A stretch of DNA of 64,000 nucleotides from Anaerolineae bacterium (GCA_013178015.1 JABLXR010000017.1:48969-112968), one strand, 5' to 3'; counted from the stretch's first letter, positions 17,042 to 27,300 are shown. The notes: a model not told the origin generated them from the letters alone. A program made the numbers and translations.

Positions 17042-17180
17042 TCAGTCGGAGATGCTCCGGCGCTCGGCCTCAACTTCCTCGAACCAGTTCTCCAGATCGG
17101 CTAGCATCCAGCCGGTTCTCTCCGGCTCGGACCCCGCCAGGTTAGGCTGCTCGAGTGGGTCCCCCCGATGTTGGACAGCA
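17042..17180 (-). pseudogene. Possible C-terminal remnant of a sulfatase
   Basis: Reading the minus strand to the TGA at 17042-17044 gives a short peptide containing D-P-L-E-Q-P-N-L-A-G-S-E-P-E-R and then M-L-A-D-L-E-N-W-F-E-E-V-E-A-E-R. This resembles the tail of arylsulfatases, where a D-P-x-E-x-x-N-L motif is followed by a terminal amphipathic helix. There is no catalytic part upstream, so it can only be a leftover. The match is from memory of the family pattern and is weak evidence. Confidence 0.35.
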
Positions 17181-17444
17181 AAGGTGGCGGGCGAGGCGAG
17201 ATATCGCGCTCGGGCTGGGGCGCTCTCAGGACGTCACTGCGGCGTTCCCGCTCGTCCTTCAAGGCCCGCTCCATCCGCAGACCCTCCAGTGACCGCCCCC
17301 TCGTACTTCTCTCTCGTGTTCGCCCGGTCCGCGGACCCGCGTGTGGCGACGCCACGATCGGCAGCGGTGATCCGCCCGTTCCCGTTAGAGGCAGACCGAA
17401 GCACACCGCCCCTCGCAATCGCAACGCGGACTCGCGAAGAAGCC

Positions 17445-17485
17445 GGGGGCCATCGCGCGGCCCGGCCCACTGCGCGATGGCCCCC
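17445..17485 (-). terminator. Terminator-like hairpin behind the giant secreted protein gene
   Basis: GGGGGCCATCGCGC (17445-17458) is the perfect reverse complement of GCGCGATGGCCCCC (17472-17485), giving a 14-bp stem with a 13-nt loop. It begins 20 nt after the stop codon of the 1,877-residue gene. No long U-run follows. Confidence 0.6.
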
Positions 17486-17504
17486 GAGACTGGGTCGCGA
17501 GACC

Positions 17505-20500
17505 CTATTGCCGGAACAAAAGCGGGAGGTAGCGGCGGTAGCTGATCCCCGCACCCTCTGTACCGCAGGGGTAGGTGCAGGTGCTCATCCCCTGATCCTT
17601 CCAGCCCAGCACCGTCTGGCAGCGATTGCCGCTGCCACTACCGCCGCTCTGCGACGCCGCCGAAATGTCCTTGCTAGTGTTGCCGCAGGCCAGGTTGGCC
17701 GACACCCGCGCCCCGCTGGCGTTGCTCAGGTCCAGGCCCGTTTGGTTGGTGGCCAGGTAGTTCTGGGCGAACTGCGACCGCTGCGAGTTGGCAGCCTGAA
17801 TGCCGCAGGTGCTGTTCGCAGTCACCACCGAGCGCTCCACTTGCGAGTCGGCGGCGCCCCGCAAGTCCATCCCTGTAGCGTACCCCTGCACGACACACCC
17901 GATGATCCCGACGTTCTTGCGGCCGGCGGCCAGGATGCCCGTCCCCGACCCGTCACCCACCAGCCGGGCGCTGCTGCAGTCCAGCGTCAGGTTGTCCGCA
18001 TCCACGATGATCACCCCCGGGCTTCCCCGGTCCGGCAGGGTGTATGACCCAGGGCACAGGACTGCCGACTGGGTGAGGCGCAGGTCATCCCTAGGGGCGA
18101 CACAGGCCGGCTTCTGGCAATCCTCCGGGCATCCCGCCGGGCTCTCCCCCACGCCGCAGGCCTTGTCGCCGCAGGTCTGCAGGCTCACGCCGATGGTGGC
18201 GTGGTTGAGGTCCAGCCAGTTGCTGGGGGCAAAGACGGCTGTGGTCATGCCCGGCACCGTCACCCCGGTACGCGTGGCCGTGGGGAATGCCTCCTCCACA
18301 CCCGTCCGGCTGGACGTCATGGTGTTCTGAAGCTCTACCGAACAGGTCATGGGCACCGACGCCCGGTTGGTGAGCCGAAGCGAGCTGAAGTCGGGGCTGA
18401 CGCTGAAGACAGCCTGGCCCCCAGGCACCGTCATGCACTTGAGGGTGTAGAGCCGGGCCGAGTCGGAGACCTCGAAGTGCTCGCCGATGGTGGCGGTGAC
18501 CAGCTTGGAAGCATCCGAGCTGGTGAATACGAAGCCGCCGGTGGGCGGGCCGTCGTTCTCGTGGTAGAAGGACATGGTGTCCCGAGTGGACGTGGTGGCA
18601 GGGATGTCGGTCAGCAGTAGCATCTGGTTGCCGGCGAACACGGCCGCGCTGTAGGTGCCGCTGCCCAAGCCGGTGAAGGTGGCGGTGTAGGGACCCCGGG
18701 GCAGCATATACAGCCCCCTGCCGCGGTCTACCGCCTGGCCTATCTGGGGGTAGGGCGCGGCATCCGGGATCTCCGCCACCATCTGGTCCCCTTCCCATCC
18801 CATCCGGCGCCCTTCGCTGTCTGTCACCAGGGAGCTGGCCGAGCCCCAGTTGATGAACAGATCGCCGTGCCATTTGAGCGGGATCGTGAGGCTGCTGGAG
18901 ACCGTGCTGTAGGGCAGGAAGTAGAGAGAGTAGAACCCTGGCCCGGCGGCATACTCCCACGTGTTGCTGTCCTTGTGGATGGTGATGTAGGGGAAGGGGT
19001 CTACGCTGTCGTAGTACTGGGCCCAGAGAGGGACGCGCCAATCGCTGTTCATGGGGTAGTTGTTGTCGTAGACGTAGATGCGGGCGGTATTGGCGTCCAC
19101 GTCGCGTACGTCGGTGGCGACAACCGTGTGGCCGCTCGTCAACGCAGACATGACCAGGCTGCCCAACTGCCCGCTGGCGAGGCTCTGCTTGACCTGATCC
19201 AGGACTGCGTTGGCGTACTGCTGACCGGCCTTGTAGCTGGCCCACCAGCCCAGGTACATCTTCGCCAACTCCTCTGACATGATGGCACCCTGGCCGGCAT
19301 CAATGGCGTTCTCCAGGTCGCCGTAGTACGTCAGGTCGGAGGCTTTCTGGGCACTAGGCCCATAGTCCGTGACACGCCTGTCGCCGTAGTAGAAGCGCAG
19401 GCTGGTGGTGCTCATGCCGGTGCAGGAGCCCGGGCCCGCTGCCCAGGCGTAGGCGGCGAAGTACCAGGCGGTAGCGTGCGGCCGGGGGATGGGCGTCGGC
19501 ACCTTGGCCTCGTAGCCGATACAGGCGCAGCCGAGGCCCGGCACGCACAGCGGCACGCCGATGCAGATATCCACAGTCTGGTAGATCTTCTCCTCGCCGA
19601 AGGTGTCGACATAGTCCCCCTGGCAGCCACCGTAGGGACAGCCGAAGCTGAGCATGCCTTTGGAGGGGTTGGGGAACTGGTATCCATACAGGTACTGGTA
19701 CCACCCGATGCACTTCTCGTTGCAGCCCGGGCTGACACGCCCGGCGTCGAACCAGTTCGAGATGGTCACGCAGGTGTTGCCCGAGCCGGTGCTCTTGGTG
19801 TTCTCGTTCAGGACGTCCAGCGTCTTGTTGTAGCAGATGCGGTTGCTCTGCAGGTTGGCCTGGCTGTGCCCGTCCAGCTCCACCCCGTAGCCGTTCCTGG
19901 TGATCTCGCTGCCGCTGAGGGCCAGGCCGCTGGTGCCGATGGCGGCCACACCCGAGGCCGTGTTCGCGCGGACGGTATTGCCAGTAAGGGTCGGTGAGCT
20001 GACGTCCTGCAGCCTGATGCCTACATTGTTGCCCGTCACCGTGTTGTTGCTTACCTGCAGCCCTGGGGAGGCGCCAGAGACGTACAGACCCATGCCCACC
20101 TGTGGCGCCGGCCTGACGTTGTTCTGCAAGGTGTTGTTCGTGACCTGGCAGTTGCTGCAGTCGCTGAGCTCCACCGCACTCCGGCGGCTGCTGGTGATGG
20201 TGTTGTTTGCCACCGTAACCTGCTGCGACCCATCCACGTAGAGCCCGTTCGTGCGGTTGAGCGTGTTGTTGCGCACCTGAACGCCGCTGGAGTCCAGCAC
20301 TACTATGCCGTCCCCGTTGACCGTTCCGTCGTCCATCGTCAGGCCCTGTACGGTGGCGTTCTGGACGTTGCAGAGCATCACCTGGCCGTAGCCTCCCGCG
20401 GGGACGGTGCCGGCGTTGGGCGAGTCGTGCCAGTAGAGGAGGGGCAGGCCCGGTCCGCTCAGGTTGCCCGTCACGGTGTTGTTGCAGGCGCCGCTCACCC

Positions 20501-23138
20501 AGAGGCCGTAGAGCCCATTGCTTCTCAAATCGTTGTCGCTGACGGTGTTATCCGCCACGTTGTTGAGCGAGATGCCGAAGATGGCGTTGGCGGTGCTGTT
20601 GTTGTTGGACAGCACGTTCTCCCGCGGGGCATAGAGCGAGTCCACCGCCACTAGGGCGATGCCCGTCTCGTTGTTGGTCACGACGTTCTGGTCCAGGGTG
20701 CAGTGCGAGGAGTCGCGCAGCTCGATGCCAGTGTCGTAGTTCTGGATGCCGCAGTTCCGCACCGTGACGTTCAGCCGGTTCGCCAGGCTGATGCCCACCC
20801 CGGACCCATTCCCCGAGAGAGTGTGGCCGGCGCAGTCCAGCGTCAGGTGGTTGCCCGTTATCTGCAGGCCGCCGGGCAAGGAGAGGGCCCCCGCTAGCGT
20901 CACCTGATTGTACTTGCCTGTGAGGGCCCCGAGGCACTCCTCGGGCGACGAGCACGTGGTGGCCTCATTGGGCGTGCAGGTCTGGTCGCACCATTCGATG
21001 GTGCGCGGGCTGGTGCCGTTCCAGTTCCAGCCGTAGATGGCATCGCACCTATCGCCGGAGCGAGTGTTGCCCGAATTGGGGGCCGGAAGCGAGATGTCGC
21101 GCTGGTTCTTACACACCATGTTTCCCGATAGGGCGTTGTTGTTGGCCGAGTAGAGCACCATGCCGTCTTCGTTCGGCCCGATGAGGTTGCTGGTGAGCGT
21201 GTTGTTGTGGGAACCGCTCAGATAGAGGCCGCTACCGTTTTCGTAGAGGACATTGCCGGCCACCTCGTTGTAGGAGGAATTCAGCAGCCTGATACCGGAG
21301 CCGAAGCCCTTGATCCGGCAGCTGCGGACGATGTTGCGGGCCTGGCTCGATATCGAGACGCCGTAGCTGAACTCCTCCGAAGCATCGGTCCCCTGGATCA
21401 GATGTCCCTGACAATCGAAGGTGGTGTTGCTGGCGGCGAAGCTGATGCAGGTCGTGCTTTCTGCCACCATGTCACCATCGAGGTAGACGAGGGAGTAGCC
21501 CCCGCTCAGCTTGGCCGTGCAGTCGGCGCAGGAGTTGCAGTGGGCGATCCCCGAGGGCGGATGGTCGTAGAACTTGTTGCCATCCAGCGTCTGGCCCAGA
21601 AGAGGAGCACTGTAGCGTATGCGGTTGCTGTCCACCACCGTGCCCCCTACCGACGTGGCGCCCGCCGACAGGTAGCCAGGCAGGTCCGTCTCCACGATGT
21701 CGTAGTACAGGCAATAGCCGGCCACCGGCAGTACGAAGTTGCCCGTGCCGTCGGTCACGCGGCTCTCGATCAGCGTCCCCAGGCCGGCTCCCGTCGAGCA
21801 GTAGAGCTGAAGTGTGACCCCCGCCACCGGCGTGGTCTCAGCGCCCACCCCTCCCGCCCACACCCGCCCCGAGAGGGGCCACAGGCGGGCTAGGTCGGCG
21901 TAGATGTCAGTTCCCTGGGTGGCATCGTTGCGGCTATCTTCCCAGGCGACCAGGTAGGAATAGGCGTTGTCGGGAGCCAGGCGGGGACGGGCCTCGGCGT
22001 AGTCGGTGGTCGCCAACCCGAGCAGGCCCTCCACCGTGTTTTCGCTCTCGTCCACCCGCCGGAAGTAGACGTCGTGGTCGGCGGACGAGTAGGCGTACTC
22101 CACCGTTACCAGGAACTCACGAGCATTGGGGTGGTAGGCAACATCCGGGTTGGTCGAGCTGTTGGGAAGGGTGTCTATGGCGATGCCACCTCCCGCCAGG
22201 CCGCCGTACGCGTACACCCGCTGGCCATAGATGTCCCAGTTAGTCCCTGTGCCGGTGACGTCCTGCTGCCACACCACCAGGAAGGTGTTGTTGCTAGGGC
22301 TGAACGCCACCCGGGGGTTCTCCTTGCTGTTTGGCTGGGCGGAGATGATGAGCTCGGACTCCAGAGGGGCACCATCGTTCCTCAGTCGCCATCCGCGGAT
22401 CCCGTACTGCGAACTGCAGGTCGAGCCAGTGGACCTGGTCTGCCAGACCACCAGGTAGCCCTCGCCGGCTGCTACCGCCGGGCGGGCATCGTCGCACAGA
22501 GTCGTGGCAATGGGAATGGCGCCGCCTAGGAGGACGCCCGTCCCGCTGACGCGCTGCGCGTAGACGTGGTGGTACCCAAGCTCGCCGCCCACCAGGCTCT
22601 GCCACACCACCAGGTACTCACCGGTGGCGGCATTGAAGGCCACCTTCGGCAGGCGCTCCTCGTAGCTGCTGGAGGCGATCCATATGCAGCTCCCCGTGGG
22701 AGTGCCATTGCCCAGCAGCCGCAAGGCACAGACATCGTCGTTGGTATGCTCGCTTTCGAAAACGAGCAGATACTCGTTGCGGGCCGGATTGTAGGCCACG
22801 TCCGGCTCGGCGGGGACGCCGCCCGGCCCTGCCGTTGCTAGGTACAGAGGGCTGCCAACCGGCGTGCCGTCGGCTGCCACCCGCTGGCCTACGATGTCGT
22901 GCAGGCCGTACTCGCCCTCGGACTCGAAGACCACCAGGTACTCGCCCGCCTGGCTGTTGAAGGCGACCGCAGGGCGGATCTGCTCCAGGGCACCCACCCC
23001 GATGGGGTTAGCGACGGACGCCACGCCAACCGTCTCTGGGCTCGGTTTGCTGGACGGCAGCGGCGGATGCAGCCAGGAACTGAGGGGCAGGAACACCACG
23101 GCGAACAGAGTCAGCAAGGGGACGCGCATCAGTCTCAT
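17505..23138 (-). CDS. Giant secreted protein: propeller-like repeats, beta-helix, papain-like domain
   Basis: I chose the ATG at 23138, spaced 7 nt from GGAGAG; the frame also opens at a GTG at 23153. About 1,877 residues (positions below count from that GTG, ~5 higher). A signal peptide (L-L-T-L-F-A-V-V-F-L-P-L-S) is followed by about six repeats of the A-F-N-x-x-x-x-E-Y-L-V-V-x-x-x type (to ~400), as in beta-propeller surface proteins. Next come a carboxypeptidase-regulatory-like beta domain (~430-540) and many N-N-T-x-x-x-N beta-helix turns with paired cysteines (~540-1140). A domain at ~1240-1370 has S-C-T-G-M-S, S-G-H-T-V-V-A and Y-D-N-N-Y-P, a Cys-His-Asn/Asp arrangement as in papain-like peptidases. 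After a C-G-x4-C-G-V-G-E-S Cys cluster (~1660), a second beta-helix ends in R-R-Y-L-P-L-L-F-R-Q. Probably cell-surface; function unproven. Confidence 0.75.
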   Translation of the reverse strand: MRLMRVPLLTLFAVVFLPLSSWLHPPLPSSKPSPETVGVASVANPIGVGALEQIRPAVAFNSQAGEYLVVFESEGEYGLHDIVGQRVAADGTPVGSPLYLATAGPGGVPAEPDVAYNPARNEYLLVFESEHTNDDVCALRLLGNGTPTGSCIWIASSSYEERLPKVAFNAATGEYLVVWQSLVGGELGYHHVYAQRVSGTGVLLGGAIPIATTLCDDARPAVAAGEGYLVVWQTRSTGSTCSSQYGIRGWRLRNDGAPLESELIISAQPNSKENPRVAFSPSNNTFLVVWQQDVTGTGTNWDIYGQRVYAYGGLAGGGIAIDTLPNSSTNPDVAYHPNAREFLVTVEYAYSSADHDVYFRRVDESENTVEGLLGLATTDYAEARPRLAPDNAYSYLVAWEDSRNDATQGTDIYADLARLWPLSGRVWAGGVGAETTPVAGVTLQLYCSTGAGLGTLIESRVTDGTGNFVLPVAGYCLYYDIVETDLPGYLSAGATSVGGTVVDSNRIRYSAPLLGQTLDGNKFYDHPPSGIAHCNSCADCTAKLSGGYSLVYLDGDMVAESTTCISFAASNTTFDCQGHLIQGTDASEEFSYGVSISSQARNIVRSCRIKGFGSGIRLLNSSYNEVAGNVLYENGSGLYLSGSHNNTLTSNLIGPNEDGMVLYSANNNALSGNMVCKNQRDISLPAPNSGNTRSGDRCDAIYGWNWNGTSPRTIEWCDQTCTPNEATTCSSPEECLGALTGKYNQVTLAGALSLPGGLQITGNHLTLDCAGHTLSGNGSGVGISLANRLNVTVRNCGIQNYDTGIELRDSSHCTLDQNVVTNNETGIALVAVDSLYAPRENVLSNNNSTANAIFGISLNNVADNTVSDNDLRSNGLYGLWVSGACNNTVTGNLSGPGLPLLYWHDSPNAGTVPAGGYGQVMLCNVQNATVQGLTMDDGTVNGDGIVVLDSSGVQVRNNTLNRTNGLYVDGSQQVTVANNTITSSRRSAVELSDCSNCQVTNNTLQNNVRPAPQVGMGLYVSGASPGLQVSNNTVTGNNVGIRLQDVSSPTLTGNTVRANTASGVAAIGTSGLALSGSEITRNGYGVELDGHSQANLQSNRICYNKTLDVLNENTKSTGSGNTCVTISNWFDAGRVSPGCNEKCIGWYQYLYGYQFPNPSKGMLSFGCPYGGCQGDYVDTFGEEKIYQTVDICIGVPLCVPGLGCACIGYEAKVPTPIPRPHATAWYFAAYAWAAGPGSCTGMSTTSLRFYYGDRRVTDYGPSAQKASDLTYYGDLENAIDAGQGAIMSEELAKMYLGWWASYKAGQQYANAVLDQVKQSLASGQLGSLVMSALTSGHTVVATDVRDVDANTARIYVYDNNYPMNSDWRVPLWAQYYDSVDPFPYITIHKDSNTWEYAAGPGFYSLYFLPYSTVSSSLTIPLKWHGDLFINWGSASSLVTDSEGRRMGWEGDQMVAEIPDAAPYPQIGQAVDRGRGLYMLPRGPYTATFTGLGSGTYSAAVFAGNQMLLLTDIPATTSTRDTMSFYHENDGPPTGGFVFTSSDASKLVTATIGEHFEVSDSARLYTLKCMTVPGGQAVFSVSPDFSSLRLTNRASVPMTCSVELQNTMTSSRTGVEEAFPTATRTGVTVPGMTTAVFAPSNWLDLNHATIGVSLQTCGDKACGVGESPAGCPEDCQKPACVAPRDDLRLTQSAVLCPGSYTLPDRGSPGVIIVDADNLTLDCSSARLVGDGSGTGILAAGRKNVGIIGCVVQGYATGMDLRGAADSQVERSVVTANSTCGIQAANSQRSQFAQNYLATNQTGLDLSNASGARVSANLACGNTSKDISAASQSGGSGSGNRCQTVLGWKDQGMSTCTYPCGTEGAGISYRRYLPLLFRQ

Positions 23139-23474
23139 CGCATCGCTCTCCACTGAATAGACAGCCGGGTCTACGACCGTCTACTGCCCGCAGGGGGGAA
23201 TGCGGAGCAGGGCCCTGCCTGCACACCGAGTCTGTGGCCAGCCCGATGGGCCACGGTGAGCGGATTGCGCCGATAGGTCGGCTAGACGAGAGGGCCCGTG
23301 TGGGCCCGGAGCGGAGCGGACGCCCAGAGGAGTGAGGCTTTCGGACAACGAACAGCGTCGCTGACGATTGGGCGACCCAGCTAGAGCACCCGGGTCGGTG
23401 CCCAAAGCACCACACCGGCTATCCTACAGTGGCTCATGGGTTCCGTCAAAGCCTCACCGGCCGATCGCGTCATT

Positions 23475-23555
23475 CAGCCGTGGCCCCTCTCTCCCCACGA
23501 GGAGTGAGCGCCCCCAGGCGCGGACCGCTCGCGCATGGGCGGGCGAACTCCTCGG
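23475..23555. repeat. Family B repeat, copy 1
   Basis: About 81 bp beginning CAGCCGTGGCC and ending GGGCGAACTCCTCGG. It matches the copy at 23621-23701 along its whole length with few differences, including the identical core GAGGAGTGAGCGCCCCCAGG. Its terminal GGGCG-GCGAACTCCTC part recurs near 44.1 kb and 52.1 kb. Confidence 0.7.
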
Positions 23556-23620
23556 GCTGCCAGGGCTAGACACGGGCGCGTGCCTCTCGGAGCGCAGCCG
23601 GCGGAGAGCGGCTGCATCCT

Positions 23621-23701
23621 CAAGCCGTGGCCTCTCTCTCCCGACGAGGAGTGAGCGCCCCCAGGCGCAAGCCGCTCGCGGGTGGGCGGGTGAACTCCTC
23701 C
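23621..23701. repeat. Family B repeat, copy 2
   Basis: Direct repeat of 23475-23555 with a period of about 146 bp. The core GAGGAGTGAGCGCCCCCAGG is identical; the end reads GGGTGGGCGGGTGAACTCCT. Between the copies lies unrelated sequence. Confidence 0.7.
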
Positions 23702-23882
23702 TGTTGGTGGGATTCGGAAGCAAGACACGATGGCCGTGGGGCACGGCCCAGACCGCACATCAGTACCTGAGCGGGAGGCGTAGCGGGGACCAGTCGCAAG
23801 GCAGCGGCTGAGGGCGGGCCTTTGTGGCCCCAAAGAAGCCGGTGCTATAATCTCCCAGGAAACCCGCCAGGAGCGACACCAG

Positions 23883-25271
23883 TTGAAGGTTACCACCGAG
23901 CAGACTGAGGAACGTGTTGCCAACCTCACTATAGAAGTTGACGAAGAGACGATGCGCCCGGCCCTACAGAAGGCGGCGCGGGAAGCCTCACGCCGCCTTC
24001 AGATCCCCGGCTTCCGCAAGGGCAAAGCACCGTACGACGTAGTCGTGCGGCTGGTGGGCGAGGAGTACCTTACCCAAGAGGCGCTCGAGGAACTGGCTCC
24101 GGACCTGGTAGCCAGGGCCATGGAAGAGCAGGAGATCGAGCCCTACGGTCGGCCCCAGCTCACCGACATGCAGATCAACCCCCCTCGCGTCAGTGTGGCC
24201 ATCCCTCTGGAACCCCAAGTGGAGCTAGGCGACTATCGTTCCATCCACCTAGAGAGGGAGCCCGTCGAGATATCAGACGAGGACATCGACCGCGCCATCG
24301 AGGAGTTGCGCAAGGCCAGGGCTCGCCTGGAGCCGATAGAGCGCCCCTTACAGATCGGTGACATCATCACCGGCCGGCTGCAGGTGCAGGTGGAGGACGG
24401 CCCCACAGAGGAGAACGAAGACTTCCAGGCCCAGGTGTCCACACCGGAGGAGGAGAGCCTGCCTGGGCTGTCTGAGCATCTGGTGGGGGCGGTAGTGGGC
24501 GACGTGGTAGAGTTCGACACCGTCTTCCCCGTGGACTACCGCGAGGCGGCGGTAGCAGGCAAGAAGGCGCACGTCGTGGTAGAGTTGAATGAGACTCAGG
24601 TAGAGGTGCTCCCCGAGGTCAACGACGAGTTCGCCGTGATAGTAGGCGACTACGATGACCTCGAAAGCCTTAGGCGCGAGCTCAGGCAGAAGCTGGAAGC
24701 GGAGGCTACGAGAAAGGCGGAGGAGTCTCTGCGACAGCGGGCGGTGGAAGCGCTAACGGAAGCGGCCTCCATCAGGTATCCCCAAGCCGCCGTGGAAGAC
24801 GAGCTGGACCGGATGATGGAGGCCTTCGAGCAGAATCTTCGCTCTCGGCGCATCAGCCCTGACGCCTGGTACCGGGCTGCGGGCCGTTCGCGCGAGGAGC
24901 AACGCCTGTCTATGCGGCAGGCAGCGGAGAGGAACGTGAGGGAGGGGCTGGCCCTGCGCCAGTTCATCCGGGAGGAGGGCATCCAGGCCACCGAGGAGGA
25001 GTTGACGGCGCGCGTCGAGCGCGCGGTGCGCGACTTGGCTCAGGGCGACCCCGCTCTCGAGACCATCCTCCGTAGTCCGGCATACCGTCTGCGCCTGGCC
25101 AACAGCCTGGTCTTCAACCGAGCCATGCGCCGCCTCATCAGCATCGTAACCGGGGAACCGGAGCCTCCTGAGGAAGCTCTGCCCCTGGAAGAGATGCCGG
25201 CGCCTCCGGTCCAGGTCATCGAAGCGAGCGAGGGTGAGGAAGAAGAGACTCCAATGCCAGAGGAAGGCTAG
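23883..25271 (+). CDS. tig: Trigger factor, ribosome-associated chaperone
   Basis: The 462-residue product opens with a TTG codon placed 9 nt after AGGAG. The N-terminal ribosome-binding domain holds the signature G-F-R-K-G-K-A-P at 43-50, with which trigger factor docks on ribosomal protein L23. The middle has the FKBP-type domain (A-G-K-K-A-H-V-V-V near 220-228, P-E-V-N-D-E-F-A near 239). The C-terminal part is a long helical chaperone domain ending in a Glu/Pro-rich acidic tail that is longer than usual. It folds nascent chains at the tunnel exit. It is the first gene of tig-clpP-clpX, with 1 nt between its stop and the chosen clpP start, a widely conserved proteostasis operon. Confidence 0.95.
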   Translation: MKVTTEQTEERVANLTIEVDEETMRPALQKAAREASRRLQIPGFRKGKAPYDVVVRLVGEEYLTQEALEELAPDLVARAMEEQEIEPYGRPQLTDMQINPPRVSVAIPLEPQVELGDYRSIHLEREPVEISDEDIDRAIEELRKARARLEPIERPLQIGDIITGRLQVQVEDGPTEENEDFQAQVSTPEEESLPGLSEHLVGAVVGDVVEFDTVFPVDYREAAVAGKKAHVVVELNETQVEVLPEVNDEFAVIVGDYDDLESLRRELRQKLEAEATRKAEESLRQRAVEALTEAASIRYPQAAVEDELDRMMEAFEQNLRSRRISPDAWYRAAGRSREEQRLSMRQAAERNVREGLALRQFIREEGIQATEEELTARVERAVRDLAQGDPALETILRSPAYRLRLANSLVFNRAMRRLISIVTGEPEPPEEALPLEEMPAPPVQVIEASEGEEEETPMPEEG

Positions 25272-25272
25272 C

Positions 25273-25932
25273 ATGCACAACCTAGTTCCCATGGTTATCG
25301 AGACCACCGGTCGGGGGGAGCGCGCCTACGACATCTACTCACTGTTGTTGCGCGAGCGCATCATCTTCCTCGGTACGCCCATCAATGACCAGGTGTCGAA
25401 CCTGGTCGTGGCCCAGTTGCTTTACTTGAACCGGGAGGACCCGGAGAGGGAGATCTCCATCTACATCAACTCCCCTGGGGGCGAGATCTACCCGGGGCTG
25501 GCCATGTACGACACCATGCAGATCATCGAGGCCCCTGTCAGCACCATAGCCGTGGGCTGGACGGCCAGCCTGGGCACCCTCATCCTGGCCGCGGGCACCA
25601 AAGGCCTTCGCTATGCCCTGCCCAATGCCACCGTGCACATGCACCCGGCGGGCGGCGGCGCGAGAGGCTACGCACCCGACGTGGAGATCGCGGCCAAGGA
25701 GTTGTTGCGCATGCAGGCCCGACTATATGAGATCCTCGCCCGGCACACCGGGCAGTCTGTCGAGCAGATCTCGATGGACTTTCAGCGGGACCGATTCATG
25801 ACCGCGGAGGAGGCCGTTCAGTACGGCATAGTGGATCAGATCCTGGCCATGAACGACAAGAAACTGGAACTGCTCAAGACCGTTGGCCAGAAGCGGAAGC
25901 CGCCAGAGGAAGAAAGCGATGAGCAACGCTAG
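25273..25932 (+). CDS. clpP: ATP-dependent Clp protease proteolytic subunit
   Basis: I chose the ATG at 25273 ([10 protein letters not shown]); ATG at 25291 would give the mature-like N-terminus [16 protein letters not shown]. The catalytic triad is Ser99 (W-T-A-S-L-G), His124 (V-H-M-H-P) and Asp173 (Q-R-D-R-F-M). The segments around Ser and His are diverged from the usual A-A-S-M-G and M-I-H-Q-P, with a G-G-G-A-R-G-Y insertion-like loop, but all three residues are present. N-S-P-G-G (67-71) forms the oxyanion region. It assembles a 14-subunit chamber fed by ClpX. The 3' end overlaps clpX by 14 nt. Confidence 0.94.
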   Translation: MHNLVPMVIETTGRGERAYDIYSLLLRERIIFLGTPINDQVSNLVVAQLLYLNREDPEREISIYINSPGGEIYPGLAMYDTMQIIEAPVSTIAVGWTASLGTLILAAGTKGLRYALPNATVHMHPAGGGARGYAPDVEIAAKELLRMQARLYEILARHTGQSVEQISMDFQRDRFMTAEEAVQYGIVDQILAMNDKKLELLKTVGQKRKPPEEESDEQR

Positions 25933-27193
25933 AAGCATGCAATTCTGCTCCTTCTGTGGCAGGCGCCAGGACCAGGTCAGCCGGCTCATCGCCGGCCCTG
26001 ATGGCGTCTTCATCTGCGACGAGTGCGTCGAGCTCTGCCGCGAGATCCTGGAGGAGGAGCGGGGGGCCAGGAAGGAGACCACCCAGGGCCTGCAGCTTCT
26101 CTCCCCCAAGGAGATCTACCGGCGCATCAACGACTACGTCGTGGGGCAGGACCGGGCCAAGAAAGTGCTCTCCGTCGCCGTCTACAACCACTACAAGCGC
26201 ATCACCTCGGAAGACCAGGGGGACGGCGTTGAGCTCCAGAAGAGCAACATCCTGCTTATCGGGCCCACCGGCTGCGGTAAGACCCTCCTGGCCCAGACTC
26301 TGGCCCGCATCCTGAACGTCCCCTTCTGCATCGCCGACGCCACTTCGCTCACCGAGGCGGGGTACGTGGGCGAGGATGTGGAGAACATCCTCCTCCGCCT
26401 CATCCAGGTGGCCGATTTCGACATCGCCCGGGCGGAGAAGGGCATCGTCTACATAGACGAGATAGACAAGATCGCCCGCAAGACGGGCGACAACCCCTCC
26501 ATCACCCGGGACGTGTCGGGCGAGGGAGTGCAACAAGCCCTCCTCAAGATCATCGAGGGCACCGTCGCCAACGTGCCACCCCAGGGAGGGAGGAAGCACC
26601 CCCACCAGGAGTTCCTCCAGATTAATACGTCCAAGATCCTGTTCATCGTGGGCGGCGCCTTCGACAACCTGGACGAGATCGTGGCTCGGCGAGTCGGTAG
26701 CAAGGGTCGGGTGGGCTTTCCCAAGGGCGACGCCGAGCGCCGTAGCCGCAACGCTGAGCTGGGCGAACTGCTGCGCCAAGTCACCCCAGACGACCTTCTC
26801 GAGTTCGGCCTCATTCCGGAGTTCGTGGGGCGGCTGCCTGTCGTCGTCAGCGTTGACCCCTTGGACCGAGACACCCTGATCGAGATCCTGACCCAGCCCA
26901 AGGATGCCCTGCTCAAGCAGTACCAGCGCCTCTTCGCCATGGACGACGTCGAGTTGGTATTCACCGACGATGCCCTAGCCGCCATCGCCGACAAGGCGCT
27001 TGAGCGCAAGACGGGAGCTCGGGGGCTGCGCACCATCGTGGAGGAGATCCTGCTGGACGTCATGTACGAGATTCCCTCCCGCAAAGACGTGCGCAAGTGC
27101 ATCGTCAGCGCCGATACCGTGCTGCTGGCCAACCCGCCGCTTCTGCTGACTCAGTCCGAGAGACCGGTGGACTGGCTGCGAGAGACGGCGTAA
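25919..27193 (+). CDS. clpX: ATP-dependent Clp protease ATP-binding subunit ClpX
   Basis: The ATG at 25919 lies inside the end of clpP and gives a 424-residue protein of normal length. It begins with the N-terminal zinc-binding domain (Cys10, Cys13, Cys33, Cys36 in C-S-F-C and C-D-E-C). The AAA+ module has Walker A G-P-T-G-C-G-K-T at 115-122, Walker B I-V-Y-I-D-E-I-D at 176-183, the G-Y-V-G pore loop at 148-151 and a sensor-2 segment G-A-R-G-L-R near 367. ClpX unfolds tagged proteins and threads them into ClpP. The overlap with clpP implies translational coupling. A rho-independent terminator lies 32 nt downstream. Confidence 0.97.
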   Translation: MSNARSMQFCSFCGRRQDQVSRLIAGPDGVFICDECVELCREILEEERGARKETTQGLQLLSPKEIYRRINDYVVGQDRAKKVLSVAVYNHYKRITSEDQGDGVELQKSNILLIGPTGCGKTLLAQTLARILNVPFCIADATSLTEAGYVGEDVENILLRLIQVADFDIARAEKGIVYIDEIDKIARKTGDNPSITRDVSGEGVQQALLKIIEGTVANVPPQGGRKHPHQEFLQINTSKILFIVGGAFDNLDEIVARRVGSKGRVGFPKGDAERRSRNAELGELLRQVTPDDLLEFGLIPEFVGRLPVVVSVDPLDRDTLIEILTQPKDALLKQYQRLFAMDDVELVFTDDALAAIADKALERKTGARGLRTIVEEILLDVMYEIPSRKDVRKCIVSADTVLLANPPLLLTQSERPVDWLRETA

Positions 27194-27224
27194 GGGGCCG
27201 CCCCACATTCGTCGGATAGCACTG

Positions 27225-27250
27225 AAGGCGCGGGCCCACCCCCGCGCCTT
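27225..27250 (+). terminator. Rho-independent terminator of tig-clpP-clpX
   Basis: AAGGCGCGGG (27225-27234) pairs perfectly with CCCGCGCCTT (27241-27250) around a CCCACC loop, followed by TTCTCATT. It sits between clpX and the URO-D-family gene and is the cleanest intrinsic terminator in the window. Confidence 0.85.
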
Positions 27251-27300
27251 TCTCATTCCCCGGAGCCAGTGCCCGTCTCCGGCCCCTGCAGGAGCTGAGC

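Larger units (their letters stand above)
23154..23882. other. Repeat-bearing intergenic region between divergent genes
   Basis: About 730 nt separate the divergent giant-protein gene and tig. The central part holds two direct copies of an ~81-bp repeat (described separately). The last ~60 nt before tig should contain its promoter; ATAATC at 23848-23853 resembles a -10 box. No protein-like frame was seen on either strand. Confidence 0.5.

Noticed and set aside
25874..26779. 301-codon open frame on the minus strand
   Set aside because: Antisense to clpX; no protein-like features.
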